NCBI RefSeq assembly: GCF_031143425.1
Contig: NC_090445.1
Location: 1,576,572,049 to 1,576,636,048, forward strand
Direction of reading: 5' to 3'
Source: Pleurodeles waltl
Taxonomy: Eukaryota; Chordata; Amphibia; Caudata; Salamandridae
Length of the DNA: 64,000 nucleotides
Shown here: in pieces, positions 22,253-35,201 of the stretch
Layout: every line of letters starts with the position of its first letter
Position numbering within the stretch: the stretch's first letter is position 1
Notes under the pieces: model-generated
The model's input: the letters and a program-made list of their open reading frames with translations, nothing else
Databases searched by the model: none
What the model was told of the DNA's origin: nothing
Translations under genes and position numbers: made by a program

Positions 22253-24974
22253 AGTGTTTACTGCCATTTGCACTCTGAGCAAAATGAGCATCATTCCCCT
22301 GTTTCATTTCCACAACATGTTCATTATGGAAATAAAATGCAGACAACAGCGTTTATGCAGTTGTAGATGGTGTATGGGGTGTCAGTTGTCAGTACCTCCA
22401 AAGATATTTTCGGCCGTGCTGAATTTGAGTGGGTGTTTGCCAATGGGGCTCACAAAACTTATTTTTGGGCACCAGCACTTATATTTCCTCAACAGATTTG
22501 GATTCAGAACAAGAGGGCGGAAAAAACAAAAAAGAGGGAAAGAATGAGGAAAAAAGACAGAAAAAGAGTGACAAGGGGAGAAAGCAGAGGCTAAACGGGG
22601 CACACAGGAGTGAGTTTGTGGTGCAGAAAGAAGATGGATTAAAGATGCAAGAGGGGGAATTAAGACTACGCAGCCTTGGTATTCAGCATTGGTGACGGCT
22701 GAGCACTTATTATTTCACACATTAAGCCCTGGAGATTGGAGACAGCATTTTATTGAACGAGGACACAGGTCCTGGGGAAATCCCTGCAAAGACGGACTAC
22801 TCGAATATGCTGTCAGTCTACTAAAGCATGCACTGTTTCTGAGTGATGTGAGAAGGAGAACCAGTTCTGAAGGTGAGGGATGTAGGCTGCCTGCGGCTGT
22901 GCTCCCAGTTACTGAAGGCACCTGTTGGAGGAGTGGTTCCTGCATCGGCAGTTGTGGGATTGAGAGGGACTCCTTGAGGTAAGGTGGCACTGGAGAAACA
23001 ATATGGGGCAGCATGTGGAAAGAGTGATGTGCTATCTGTCTCCTGCGAAATGAGTCAGGTGTTAAGTACCTTGGGAAGAAGCTGGACACATTCTTACGTA
23101 GGTTGCTGGCTGCAGTAGGCGAGCAAAGTATATCTGTTTAGTACCTGTTTGATGTTTGGGCAAATGGAAATACTAATAAAGACAGACACTTGGGTAGCGG
23201 GGGATGGTGTCTGGAAACTGGTGTGGCTTTACACAACCAGCTAATTCACCCATTACTGAAATAATTTCACGAAGAGACCAGCTTCTGAAAATAGTATTTT
23301 GGGATTTTTGTTTGGTTCAATATCCCTTAGAAACACTGAGCATCATGTCTCAAACAGGTGTGGGAAGAGCAGGGTGAGACTTAGTGAAAGTTTGTGGGAG
23401 GAAAATTAGAATTGTGGGGGCAGGAACTAAATGGAAACAGAGTCGCTGTCTCTCACTGCAAAGGAACATCACATTAGGGGTAGTTGGAACTCACTGAGTT
23501 TTACTCCGCAGAATGCCAAGGAGTTACACAAAAACTCTGCGAGATTCTGCCCACCTCTAACAATGTGTAGAATCTGCTTAAAATAGATCAAAAGTCGAAG
23601 AAAACAGCAATAGTGTATTCAGGTTACCAAATACTCCTAAATTTGCCACAAATGTACTCATGCAATCACGGATCTTTTCACTATCTGTGACAATAAATTA
23701 TGGGGCATAGGCTCTGCCTTTTGTCATTGTGTGAAACAGGTAAATTATAGCTTCTGGAAAGCAGAGCACGTGCCAGAGGGGACCCTGCCCTGGCTATTAG
23801 AAAGGTGTGTACGTACCCCACAAAGGGGGAGTGAGTGGTGGAGATCTGCTGTGGAGTGTGTACAGTGAGCAGTGCCAGGCCATGCTAAAAGCGTGAAAGT
23901 GGGTGCTACAGTTGGACACATCACTTGTTGGAACAACTGTGAATCAGAGAGCGCCACTGATCCTCAGAATCCTGGAGGGGACAATTACACTGAGCACACG
24001 CCACAGAACAGGGAAGGTAAGATCACAACTGAACCCGAACACTTACAGCAGAGCTGACAAGCTGCGGAGCTACTCTTGTGCAGCCCATTTATACTCAATG
24101 TGGATAGTTACATCCAAACAGCTGCTGAGTGTTGCCTTTTATCTGTAGAGTGCAGGCACACGCCAGAGCAAGCAATCACCAGTTTGATTCAGTGCTGCCT
24201 TATTTCCTAGTGAACCTTGGCCACTCTTCCAGCTAGGTTTTGCCAGACAACTGTGCTAGTCACACCCATCAAGTCACTTACCACCACCATACAACCACTG
24301 CGTTAAACCATTGCTCCCCAGCCAGACACCTGCATTGTGCCATGCAAAGAAGATCTATACAGCTTACTAGTACCACCACTAGCTGCTGTCTTATACATGA
24401 TATTAGACACCTTGGGGTCGGAAATCTCATGTGTTCCCTAATGCTCCCAGCGCCTCTCTCCAGCATTGCAGGTTGGCCCGACACCTGCAAGTCCACAACA
24501 TAGCCTGACACTTCTCCTGTGGCCTAACCTTCCACCCAGGTCCAGGGCCCCAGCAGTTTCTACCGGGCCTTGCAGCAAACCGCCACAAAATCTGTACACC
24601 ATCTGCGGCTACCTCTGATGGACTGAGATGCAACTACACACAACAGGGCAGGAAGGAGAGCCCTGCAAAATGCATGAGAAAATCCAGTGCAGGCTAGCCA
24701 ATGGAGAGAACTTCAGAATACGGATTGTGGGGTCGTAGAGAGCCCAGCCACGAATCCAGCATAATACAACATTACCTTGTCTATCCAATAGGCAGGATTC
24801 GAGAATGGAGAGTGCAGGGCGATGGCAAGCCAACCCCAGAAACTGCATATATAAATAATGTACAATCTAACGAAACCGAAGAATTATATAATGCAGAGTG
24901 CAAGGCTAGGGCAAACCTAGCCTCAGAACCTGCGTTCTTCCATAGTGCTGATTTCTTTATTGTGATGAATGGGA
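22253..24974. other. No recognised feature
   Basis: This stretch includes a purine-rich patch at about 22500-22650. I saw no domain, RNA gene or element ends. Short open frames look random. Confidence 0.45.
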
Positions 24975-25940
24975 ATAGTCCAGTCTGAACTGCCAGGCTA
25001 GCTCTGCCCTGATCCAGAAAACAGCAAACACAGGACCAATGTTGCCATGGTTAGGGCTCATCAACCAGGTATAGCTTGGTTCTAGTGACACAGTGTGGAC
25101 AAGACCCACATCTAGGCATACCATCCCACTTATGGCAACACACTAAGGAATACAAAAATTGATGGATGGAATGCTTGAATTAACCTCAGCCACTGGTAAT
25201 TACCCAAGTCCGCATCCCAATCCATTGTTATTTTGCACCCAATGCCACCTCTGTTTGGACTCAGTCATATCCAAATTAGTCTTGACCCTACTCCCACAGG
25301 AATAGTCCAGCTTGAGCTGCCACACCAGTTTCTCCCTGAACTGGAAAACGAGCAACCCATGAATGGTTTTGACCTGCTTAGGACTCATTAGCCAGGTATG
25401 GCTTGATTCCAGTGACTGAGGGTCTGATTCACAAAGAGCCTCTGCAGTCATAGCAGAGTCTCTACAGTCTTGCCAGAGTTTCTCCACTTGTGGCGGAATC
25501 TCTGCAATGAGAATGGCAGTGCAGAGATTCCGTCTTGAGTGCAGAGACTCTGCCATGACTGCAGACCCTCTGTCACTACTGCGGAGCCTCTCCGGCCCAC
25601 AGTGTGCATGGGATCCACATCTAGGCATAAACGTTCCTCTTAGGGCAACACACTAAACTGTACAATAAAGTGATGGATGAGATGCTTTAATTAATCTCAG
25701 CCACTGGTAATTATTCGGGCCTCATCCCAATCCATCATTATTTTGCACATCATGCCACCTCAGTTTAGACCCAATCATATGCAAATCACTTTTGACCCTA
25801 CTCCAAAGGGAACAGTTCAGCCCAAACTGCCAGGCCAGGTCCGCCCTGAATCAGACCACAAGCACTCCAGAGCAAGTTTCGTCCTAGATAGGGCTCACCA
25901 CACTGTGTCACTGAAACCAAGCTATGCCTGGCTAAGGAGC
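24975..25940 (+). repeat. Diverged tandem repeat of about 330-bp units
   Basis: Three partial or full copies share ordered landmarks: TAGTCCAG/CAGTTCAG..CTGCCA, AGGGCTCAT, CCAGGTAT(A/G)GCTTG, CTAGGCATA, GGCAACACACTAA, CTCAGCCACTGGTAATTA and CCCAATCCAT..TTATTTTGCAC. CTAGGCATA lies at 25112 and 25621. The spacing is enlarged because about 180 bp of foldback-like sequence (25425-25605) interrupts the middle copy. In the last copy about 37 bp (25890-25926) are inverted relative to the others. Copies are roughly three quarters identical by eye. Confidence 0.75.
25425..25605. mobile_element. Foldback insertion within the tandem repeat
   Basis: CTGCAGTCATAGCAGAGTCT near 25442 is the near-perfect reverse complement of AGACTCTGCCATGACTGCAG near 25545. 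The interior repeats TGCAGAGA(C/T)TC words. The segment is absent from the corresponding place in the other repeat copies, so it looks like an insertion. The superfamily is unknown. GGTCTGATTC at its start is reminiscent of the Harbinger-like GGCCTGATT ends. Confidence 0.55.
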
Positions 25941-26626
25941 AGTAACTAGGGTAAAATCGGTTCTGGGTTGCCTGAGTTCCAGTTCAGGGAGGACTACTCA
26001 GTGATTGAAAGAGAGGCCTTGGCTTGATTGAATACAAGTCAACACACCAGGCTTTTTTGTGTGGGGTCTTCCCTTTGTGGTGAAAACCAATCACTGACCT
26101 CTGGCCCAAATCTTTACCTGTAGGGGAGCCAGACAAAGAAACTCTGAGGATTAGGAGATGGACGGATGTTTGAGTACATTTAATTACTGTATGCAGTAGC
26201 TTCCTGGCATTAAGTATTATGCAGCTGACTTCCTGTCATGATTATGTATTGCAGATCTAGAGTGTGAAATGGATTCAGCACCAATGAGGTAGATAGGAGC
26301 GGATGCCATAGGTGCTAAGAAGTAAAGATTAAGCAGAAATCAGGAAAAAGTATCAAATCTACATCTTGTTCGATCACTGAGGAATTTTTGGAAAGGGGTG
26401 AGAACATATGTTTCTAAATTGCCTTATGATTTGTGATTATTGTGTGATTGTATTGGTCAATTTCTTCTGGATGTGAGTCTGCATCTGGATTTTAATGGAT
26501 TAAACATTTTGATTAGGGTTTTATTTTTGTATTTAAATGTGTTTTGTTGCAATGTTTTATAATCTGCTGTAGAGTACTGTGTCAGTATATCAACGTTTTA
26601 ATTTTACCAATATCCATAAATAACAT
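25941..26626. other. No recognised feature
   Basis: AT-rich sequence, with nothing identifiable on either strand. Confidence 0.45.
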
Positions 26627-27546
26627 TAAGTGACATATTTATACTATGTTTGCACCGAATTAGCGTCATTATTTGTTTACTCTAATTTGGTGCAAAACTA
26701 ACTCCATATTTACACTTTGGTGCTAGACCCATCTAGCGTCAAATTTATGGAGTTAAAGTAATTTTTTGGACATGGAAACCTACCTTGCCTTAATGAGATG
26801 CAAGGTAGGCGTTCCAGTGTAAAAAATGACTTTATGACCATAACACCATATTTATACTTCCGTGCACAAATGGTGCACAGGAGGGAGAAGGGGTCAAAAA
26901 ATGGTGCACAGCTTGCTGTGCCCCATTTTTTAACGCCTGGGTCAGGGAAGGCGTTAGGGGACCTGTGGGCCTATTTTCATGGTGGAACACCTTGGAATAA
27001 TCCCACAGGTGCCCTCCATAGGCCCCAGGGACAACCCCACCCACACCAGAGGGATAGCAGAGGTAGGGACCCCATCCCAGGTAAGTACAGGTAAGTATTT
27101 TATTTTATTTTTTAAAGTGCCATAGGGGGCCCTGAAATGTGCCCCCATACATGGCATGGGGTGCAATGGCCACGCCCATTGGGCCCTGGTCCCCTGTGCT
27201 GGCCATTGGGGGTGGTGGGCATGACTCCTGTCTTTTCTAAGACCGGAGTCATGTGGTATGGATGGGTTTGCATCAGAAAATGACTCTAGGCAGGTTAGAG
27301 TCATTTGTTTTTACTCAAACCTGCCCAATGTAATTTTTTGGTGCAAAACCGCCTTCTTCCATACCGCCAGCCCCACCCGACTAACATCATTTTTTTTTAC
27401 ACTACCCTACCCTTTGTACCTGTTGCACCATTCCATAAATATGGTGCCCAGCTGGTGCACAGAAATGGTGCAAACCGGTGCTAAACTTTTTGGTGCAAAA
27501 CTGCATTAGTGCTGTTTTGCACCAAAAGGTGTAAATCAGGGCCTAA
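26627..27546. mobile_element. MITE of about 914 bp with TAA TSD
   Basis: Left end GTGACATATTTATAC at 26630 and right end (reverse complement) GGCCCTGATTTACACC at 27543 are imperfect inverted repeats flanked by TAA (26627-26629 and 27544-27546). Both subterminal regions repeat TTTGGTGC/GCACCAAA and TTGCACC words in opposite orientations. CACCATATTTATAC at about 26845 and GGCACCATATTTATGG (reverse complement, about 27434-27449) form an internal inverted pair. This suggests a nested or double foldback. No coding capacity was seen. Confidence 0.6.
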
Positions 27547-28130
27547 ATGTATACAAGGTGTTCTGGTCATGACAGACTGTGCATATTTTGTTAGAAAAGT
27601 GAGCAGGCAGAGTCCCCAAAAATGTTAACGGGAAAAGGCCTCAACCCAGAACTATAATGTATTATGCCAGAATCATTAAAATGATCTCTTCTCAATATAA
27701 CAGTTTAACAATGATACTATTAAAAAATACACTTAAAATATTTAAAATTTAGAAACATATTTGGCAAATTAGGGAAGGTGGTGATCAGGTTAATCGAAAA
27801 ATAGGTAAAAAAGATAAGTGGAAGCAAGAGACAATAGAAAGAGTATGGGGTGAAAAAGAGGAGCAAGATACAATTAAAAAAAACTGAAGAGACAGGGCAA
27901 AATAGAAAAAAGACAAGAAAAAAAGTAAAAGAAGTGTAGAGAAGGAGGAAAAAAAACTTGCTACACAGGTTTCACCCATAAGAAGAAAAAAAACAAAGCG
28001 GATTAGAAAGAGAAAAAAAATAGATGAAGTAAAAATTAGACTCATGGGAAAGACGTGAAAAGATAAAAAGAAGTAAGGACCAAAAGCAACATAATCAAGA
28101 ATTAGTAGCAAAAATAACGTAAAACATTTG
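27547..28130 (+). repeat. Purine-rich tract
   Basis: From about 27790 to 28110 the plus strand is mostly A and G, with GAAAAAAAG-like runs. The single long minus-strand frame here is Phe/Leu/Ser-rich because of this composition and is not a gene. Confidence 0.7.
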
Positions 28131-29399
28131 ATAAGTAATTATTTGAAGAAATGAAGCACAATGATCTCTAATCAGTGTCTACCAATGGCAAGGTGTAGCC
28201 CAGGCCATGTATAAGACAGTCGTCACTCATGTTAACAAATCCTACACATAGGACCACCTCTCCAAGCAAGTACTCTACTTAGATGCAGAATTACCGGGGA
28301 ATACCTTTCAGGGAACACATTACATGAATCTGCTAAGGAGAAAAAGTCTACCAGAAATTATGTGATCAGGATCATGGGAATGTGACAGTGACTTTGTTGG
28401 GTATTGCAGTCACGTGTGCATTCAATAAAAACGTATCTTTTGCACCTTCAGCTACTTTCATCCACTGAAACATAATGAATGATAATAGAAAAAGGAGTCA
28501 GCAGCACAAACAAGAGGCACTTAAATGAGTGCCATGGAAACTGAGACGCGAAAACAGAAATTAAGGAGTGGTCAACCTTGCTGGTTTCCATTTAAGGAGA
28601 CCCAGAATTTCCAACAAATTCAAGTTTAGAAACAGATATACTCACGGCTAGCAGTTGAATATCCAAGGTAAGTTTCTAGACAGCTTCGATAATGTAACTT
28701 TTTTACATATGGGCATGGTGTGAGTTGTTCTAACATACCGGGCAAAATATGATTTTGCACAGAGAGTTCCCCTTCCTCTCATTAAAAGTTACAGTTTGAC
28801 CCTTTTCCTGTATTTTGGCGGAACCTTAAAGCTAACAGACTCACCTTGCCGTAGCTCTTCATCTACGGTATCATGCTAAAGCCCAGATTTAAGTACATAC
28901 AAAATATATTGGCTAATTCTCGTGACAGTCTAGCTGTGAATCGATTGCCACAAAACAATGGTATGCCCATTATAATCCAAGCCGAAAGGAATTCACCCAG
29001 CACTGTCATATTTACCTCCACTTAAGGAATGCATGGCAACATTTAAAAACTATGCTGGCTTGCATCTGTAGAAACAATAGGGCTGTTGCTTAATGTAACA
29101 TTGACATCCAAATGCCATCAAAAAAAGATATACAAGCAATTATAAAAGATTTCACAACAAACTCAGGGAAACTCCCACGGAAATGGAAGAAGTGGAAAGT
29201 GCAGTAGGGAACACTTTTCACAAAAGAAGTGTATTTATGCCAGATAGAAATTCAACAACACCACACGTAGGAGCTCCAAAAGTGCAGAATGCCTTTTTGG
29301 CTTCGACGCCTCTTTAAGATCTTTTAATTTACGTTCTTTTTCACATTTTCTTTACCCTTAATTGCTGCATAACTTGCTGACTGCATCACCTTTTAGACT
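28131..29399. other. No recognised feature
   Basis: No protein family or element end was recognised. The AT content drops and the sequence becomes pyrimidine-rich at about 29290-29400, just before the L1/Tx1-like element. Confidence 0.4.
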
Positions 29400-30429
29400 C
29401 CTTCGCACTTCCAAGAAGGTCAACAAGGGGTGCAGCCTCACCCCAGCCCAAGAGGACCACTTCTCCTTGAACCTCTGCCCAGCCAGGGAGAAAGCGAGGT
29501 CAATGTCCCTGACTCTAATGCTCTAGCTACGTGGGCTGATGGGGAGCAGCTCCCCGAGCACTGAGGCACACCACGAGACCACTTCAGTAGCTTACAGGCT
29601 CGCCTTTGCCACTGCCGTCTGACATTGAGGATCGCTTATAGCATAGGCAGTGCCTGCAATAGCTCCAACTGCTCACCCGCTACCTTGTGTCACCCACAGG
29701 ATCATGAGTAGCAGCCATTGATACCTCGCCAAGCCGTGGAACCGCATTGCGGGCCATGGACGGGACCTGCTGCCTCCCAATCGATCATCGCCCTTGAGAG
29801 AGCCCAAAACCTACTGACCTACTTAGGCTCACTGCTTCTCTGGGATCACTGCAAGAGCCCCATTGTCTGACCCTCTGGGCATACTGGGATAGTGGGGGTG
29901 CTGTGGTGATTAGGGGCACTGACACTGGGCCACTTTACCCCCTTATATCTGACACTTTCTTGAGCACCACAGTACCTTCAGGCCTATGGAATAGCACCCA
30001 TTCACCTAAAATACTGTGGCCTGGCCTCCCTCGTTCCACCATGCTAGGCCTCACATTCAGACAGTCACCCACCTACAAGGCCATATATGGCCCACCCTGC
30101 TCATGAATTCAATATGTCTGAGACCTGTTTGAAACCCTTGCTGGGTCCACCCATTCTCCTACATTCTCATCGGTGGGCTCTGGGGCAGCTTACTTCTCAA
30201 GGCTTTCATTGGAGGGACTACTTGAAGTATTGGGGACACTATCCACCACCCTATCCTTTACTCGGCTGCTCAACCAGTGCCCATTTACCCCCATCACTGC
30301 CTCATCTCACAGCTTATCCACCCTGTCCTCCTGGTGGCATCCTACATACCCTTCTGACAAATCCTTTTCATGGAGGTGGTTGGTGGCAGGACGTCTACGT
30401 CTGCCCCCATGGATAGACACAGGATGCGA

Positions 30430-30968
30430 AGACCATTAAAACTGACGTGGGATTATTGCATGCAAGAGTGACCACTTTAGACCAACGCCTCACTGCGATG
30501 GAGCACAGAGTGATAGAGCTGGAGTGTTTGCATGGATATCTGGCACATCAAACGGAAACGGATTGATCTGGAGGGCTGTTCCTGCCATAATAATGTAAAA
30601 ATCTATGGAGTACTGGAGAAGGTGCAGAGATCAGACACACAAGCATTCCTACTGGAGTTTATCCCAAAAGTGACTGGTCTAGTTTTCACCTCGCCCTTAA
30701 AATATAGAGCGCGCACTGAATCCCAGCCTGACACCCACCATCAGTGGAAAGGAACAGGCCTCGTCCCATCATAGCCTTCTTTCTGCAACATGCTCACTCT
30801 TATCAGATCCTCCTAAAGAACACAAACATGGATATTGAGGGTGGCTGCGTCCATACAGTGGTAGACTTCTCTTCTGACACCAGTGCCAAATGGTGGGCCT
30901 TCCTCACTCTCTGCCCCCAACTGAAGAAATGGGATATCAAATATGGACTCCTAGAAGAAGCCATCTAG
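30430..30968 (+). pseudogene. L1-type ORF1 (coiled coil plus RRM), decayed
   Basis: A heptad-like stretch (LLHARVTTLDQRLTAME) leads into the L1 ORF1 RNA-binding fold. NNVKIYGVLEKVQRSD and AFLLEFIPKVTGLVF represent the beta1-helix1 region. After a 1-nt frameshift near 30735, RPIIAFFLQHAHSYQILL and FSSDTSAKWWAFLTL follow. KKWDIKYGLLEEA forms the C-terminal domain. These match the pattern of vertebrate L1/Tx1 ORF1 proteins, nucleic-acid chaperones that coat the LINE RNA. Stops and frame changes make it non-functional. Confidence 0.8.
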
Positions 30969-32129
30969 AGAATTACTATTTTTGTTTGTTCTAGGAATTT
31001 CGCGGACCCCAGTAACTTAGCTTGATTTCTGGATTCCCAGGGTGACTCCAGTATGGATGCTTCTGACTCTCACTTAAGGAACCAGGTGATACTACTGCAA
31101 TTGGGAATGATCCTCCTTCACATGGATGCCAACATGATCATCCACATTGGGAACAGCTGGAGAGGGTGATGCAGACAGTAGAAGAACTGAGCCACGCTGA
31201 AAACAGAGCGAGTCCAGATCACTTCTAAAACCCTCACCTCTCCTGGCTTCAGCTCCATTCAACCCCCATGAATTGACCCCTGGGCACTGTCTACCGAAGC
31301 CTCCGGCCTCTCAGGCAGATGTGTATTGCAACTTTGGGGGGGGGGGGATCCTGCTTTGGTTCATCTTTTTCTCTTCATGGTTTTCTTGTTCTTTTATTTT
31401 TTTAGTCCTTTCCTCCCCCTTCGTGATCTCATCCGTTCTGCCCCCTCCTCCCCTCTTTACCTACTCTCATACTTCATCTTTCTTCTACTCTCGCTATTTT
31501 GGGGGTAAACCCTAATGATGCACTGGGTATTGGGTCGCAGTTCAGTTTTCTCTACCTTGTTAAGGATGATATCGCTAATCTTATGATCAATATTGCATTT
31601 TCTAATCTTTCAAATGTTTAAAATGTTTGGCTCCTACACTCCCCTATCCAGCAGTTTCTGCTTCCATCCCACAAAGCAGCCCCCCCGGTTTCCTTCCTGT
31701 CCCCACGTATGTCACCCTGAAATAACTATGGCTACCCTTCTGGGTCTCCCACTTCCCCCCAACTATTCACTCCCCATACTCTTAAAGGTAGACTTCCCTT
31801 TGTTACCGTTACCCACAGCTGGAGAAGTTTTCCCTCCTGAGTAGAGCCTTCTGCTGGCCCCCTTCCTGCCTAGCACTGCCCACGTTTACTTGTGAAGCCT
31901 AAGGGGCTTCAGGCATTAATCTATTCCCCCCTTAGATGCACATCCTCTTCCCTCTGCTGTAGCCTCACCATCCCCTGCATGATGTCATGACCGACTGAGG
32001 TGGATGGTATGGATGCACCTTTCCATGCATAACGACCATGGTTCCTATTGCCTGCATGCCTCTCTCTCTTTGGTCCATCCAAGTACCACCCACAAAGCAC
32101 TGCACTCACCACCATGGAATCTCAACCCC

Positions 32130-32420
32130 TTACTATTTTTACACCCAATGTGAATATTGCCTTACCTTGCCTCACAAAAAACAGACATCGCCCTTATACA
32201 GGAGATCAATCTCTCCCCAAAAGAAGTGGTGACGCTGAAGAGAGACTGGGTGAGCAGGATCATTTGCAGCTGCAAGTCCCTGTTCCTCCAGCTCCTTCTG
32301 CGCCCCAACCATGACTCTGAGTTCCAAGAGGAGTGGCATGGCCACCCTCGTCTACAAGACCCTCCCTTGCTGCTATGTCTTCACAAAACTCAGTCAACTC
32401 TAAGAAAATCAGCATAGGAT
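32130..32420 (+). pseudogene. L1/Tx1 ORF2 endonuclease fragment
   Basis: The frame at 32157-32417 reads LASQKTDIALIQEINLSPKEVV, the APE-type endonuclease block in which IALIQE carries the catalytic Glu. TIFTPNVN just upstream corresponds to the N-terminal strand with the active-site Asn. The frame breaks after about 80 codons. Confidence 0.75.
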
Positions 32421-33439
32421 ACGTTTACGTTCCTACTAGTCCCAAACTCACTTATCTTTCCCATCTCCACAGGCCGCTGACTATGCTCAATATCTCCATA
32501 TTGAGATATTAATATCTTGTGATAGTAGGACTGGAATCTTGCACCGTAAGCCATACTGGATTGTGCAGGCCCAATATACAACCCCCAATGATAGAGATAG
32601 GGCCCTCTTATGTGCCTTTTGCGATGACAACAGACTACTCGTGCCTCCCCTTTCTGAAGGGCAAGGAATACTCTTTTTTTTCCAGCAGTCCACAGTATAC
32701 TGTCACACTTAGATTATTTCCTAGTATGCCATCTGTCTCCTCGACAACCTGAGACCATGCCATCCTTGAGGGCTCCCTCTAATATTATACTCCAACCTCA
32801 CTGGACATAGACTGGAAACTACAGGTCCCTCTCTGAAAACCATGGTGCTTCAACGGTGCATGTTATAGGTCACCTGAGGAGAGAATGTAACTTAATCCAC
32901 ATATGACCACCGGTCTGAGGGCCAACCTCACAAACCTTTACACAACCCCACTCGCCTGCATCTTTAGGCCCCTCTATGGAGCAAGGCTGCCATTCTTTCA
33001 GTGGGCAGTCATCAACTAATGGGGAAAGATTGGGAGGGAGACTGAATAAGTACTGTGGTGACATTGTTTGTGACTGGGGGCTGAAATGCTGTGTCCCTCA
33101 CTCCCAACTATGGTGTTATTCACAACTTTGAGACTGCCTCCTGAGTAACTTAAGAGCTAGACCATGGAATATCCCAACCTCCCGAATACATAACAATCTA
33201 TACATCAATATCTGGCCGTAATGGGAAACCTATAAAGGAGTCGTGTTGGGGTTCTACAATCTAGTGGTTCAACAAATCCACTCACGCCCTCTAATGCTCC
33301 TCCTCTGCAATGTAAGCACAATACCCTTCAGGTGCAATACTGTGATGATGACTGGAAAAAGGTGATAGTAGATTTAGACAGGGGGCTTGTGGGCCCAGAA
33401 TGAAATTCTGCCTCTTTAAAATGATGAAGAACTGATATT

Positions 33440-33930
33440 GGACACCACCAGAAACTCATGGCTTTGGCCCTTCTCGACCACTCCCAATGTTGGAGAAGCA
33501 CAAAATTAGATTGCAATATGATACATATCCTATGTGACTGTCTTGCTGTCTCTCGTCTTTGGTCCCTTATAGGCAACACTCTCGGCCTCATCCTAGTAGT
33601 AACCCTTCCGATTCCAAGAACTCTGATCATGCTACATGACACATGTGACTTGGCTGACCTCACGACTTTTGAATTACGACTCCTGGCGATTGCATTGGTC
33701 ATGGCCAAACTCTTTATACTATGCCACTGGGGTTCACCACTTGTACCCACACACGATAAGTGATTAGCTAAAATGTACAAAGTGTCATCCTATGAATGAT
33801 TTGTTTATTGTATCCAGAATAAAGTTGACCTATTTGAAGCCAGTTGGACTCCCTTTCTGAGACTTAAGGAAGATTCTCAAGGACTCCCCCTTGATCCTGA
33901 CTACTAATGGTTTGTACATGACCCTTTCCA
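33440..33930 (+). pseudogene. L1/Tx1 ORF2 C-terminal fragment
   Basis: The frame reads HILCDCLAVSRLW (remnant of the C-terminal Cys/His motif), then LLAIALVMAKLFILCHWGSP, which matches the conserved LARRLILRHWKSP-type end of Tx1/L1 ORF2 proteins. It is the expected last segment of the element starting at 29400. Confidence 0.75.
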
Positions 33931-33970
33931 AGCCATGTGGTACCCTCACATGACCTCCTTCTTTTCTTCC

Positions 33971-35201
33971 CGTTGTATTGTGTGAAGGGGAGTGAAGCCG
34001 ATCAAGAATCCGCCCCCCACCACTGGTGCCCCAGGCCCACCTTCCCCCCTACACCCTGCTACAATTTTGCATCTGGGCCGTTGCCACGAAGGCCATTGAG
34101 AGAGGGAAGCATGAGGGAGAGGCCTAAAGGGGGAATAAACTCTCCTGTCCCCGCTGCCTCGTTACCGCAGCTCTCTGGCATGCGGAAAGAGGAGCGGTTA
34201 ACGGTCGATGATTTTCTGTTTCCCAGTAGCGCTCAGAAGGGGGACTGCCACTTGACACGCTACCGCCGAGACGCTGCAGGGGGCAGGATTCACAGAGTTG
34301 CACATCCGTGGCCGGGGCATATCGGCTGCTACAAGGATCCTCGTAAGAACAGGCCTCCTGATCTCCTGGCCCCGTGGATTTGGACTCTTCTCTTTTGGCG
34401 ACAGTGCAAGCTGCGAGCTGCGGTAAAGGTGGTGGCGGTTGGGTGCAGCTGGGCAGCCGAGTGGTGAGCTGAGTCCCCTTCTGTCCCCTCCCCCCCACTT
34501 GCTCCACAGCTTTCTAGTTCCCGGCCGCCAGCCCCCAGGTCCTCCTGGTGCTCTGGCCATTAGCTGCCTCGGTTGGCCAGTGCCTCAGCTGGCCCTGGCC
34601 CCTAGTTCGCTCCTGGGCCAGCTCTCATTGCTCTTGTCTGCTGGAGGCCCTAGGTGGCACAGGCGGGACCGTGTAGTAAACCGCGGACAGGTTGGCCACT
34701 TGTGACAGACGGACAGCCCCCCAGGGGAGGTCCTTGGCACATTGTTAAATGCTGGCTCTGACCTAGCAGCTGAAGATTCTCCCAGGTTCTGGACCAACAT
34801 AGGAGGGGGAAGCCTAAGTCAAGTGTCCAGCATCCCGTGGTGCATAGCTCCTTTTGGTGGTGGTGGGGTAGAGGCAGCTGGCATAGTCCAGTGTGACCAG
34901 TGCGACCCACCGCCCTGAGTGCCCATTGGAAGCCTTGGAAAGCCTTGGATATCCTCTACAGGTGGCCCTTGGAGTGGTCTGGTGCTCCCCGTGTTGGGAC
35001 CCCCTAAGGAGTAGAAGACCCTAAAATAGTATCTCTATCAAGGGCCCCTGAAAAGCTCATCTAAGATTAATCAGTGAAATAGATTAGAAACTGAGAGGGG
35101 TGGAGTGTGTGTACTGTGGGAGCGACGCCCAAGGAGTGGGATATTTAATATTCATATACATTACCTTGATTATATAATTCAGAAACAGCATAGTTCTCAG
35201 C
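33971..35201 (+). other. GC-rich region, probably 5' UTR of the next LINE
   Basis: From about 34000 to 34950 the sequence is GC-rich with frames open on both strands but no domain. Its position directly upstream of the ORF1 start at 35202 suggests an internal promoter or leader of the following LINE. The 5' boundary is not defined. Confidence 0.4.

Larger units (their letters stand above)
29400..33970 (+). mobile_element. L1/Tx1-like LINE with deleted RT core
   Basis: In order this holds a C-rich leader (29400-30420), an ORF1 RNA-binding domain (30430-30970), a linker, an APE endonuclease start (32130-32420) and the C-terminal end of ORF2 (33440-33930). The expected 600 or so codons between endonuclease and C-terminus, including the YADD-bearing RT, are not visible in the roughly 1 kb between. 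The element is therefore internally deleted as well as riddled with stops. The 5' and 3' ends are approximate. The next LINE begins a few hundred bases downstream in the same orientation. Confidence 0.75.

Noticed and set aside
27785..28111. Membrane-protein-like minus-strand frame of 108 codons (Phe/Leu/Ser-rich).
   Set aside because: It is caused by the purine-rich tract on the plus strand.
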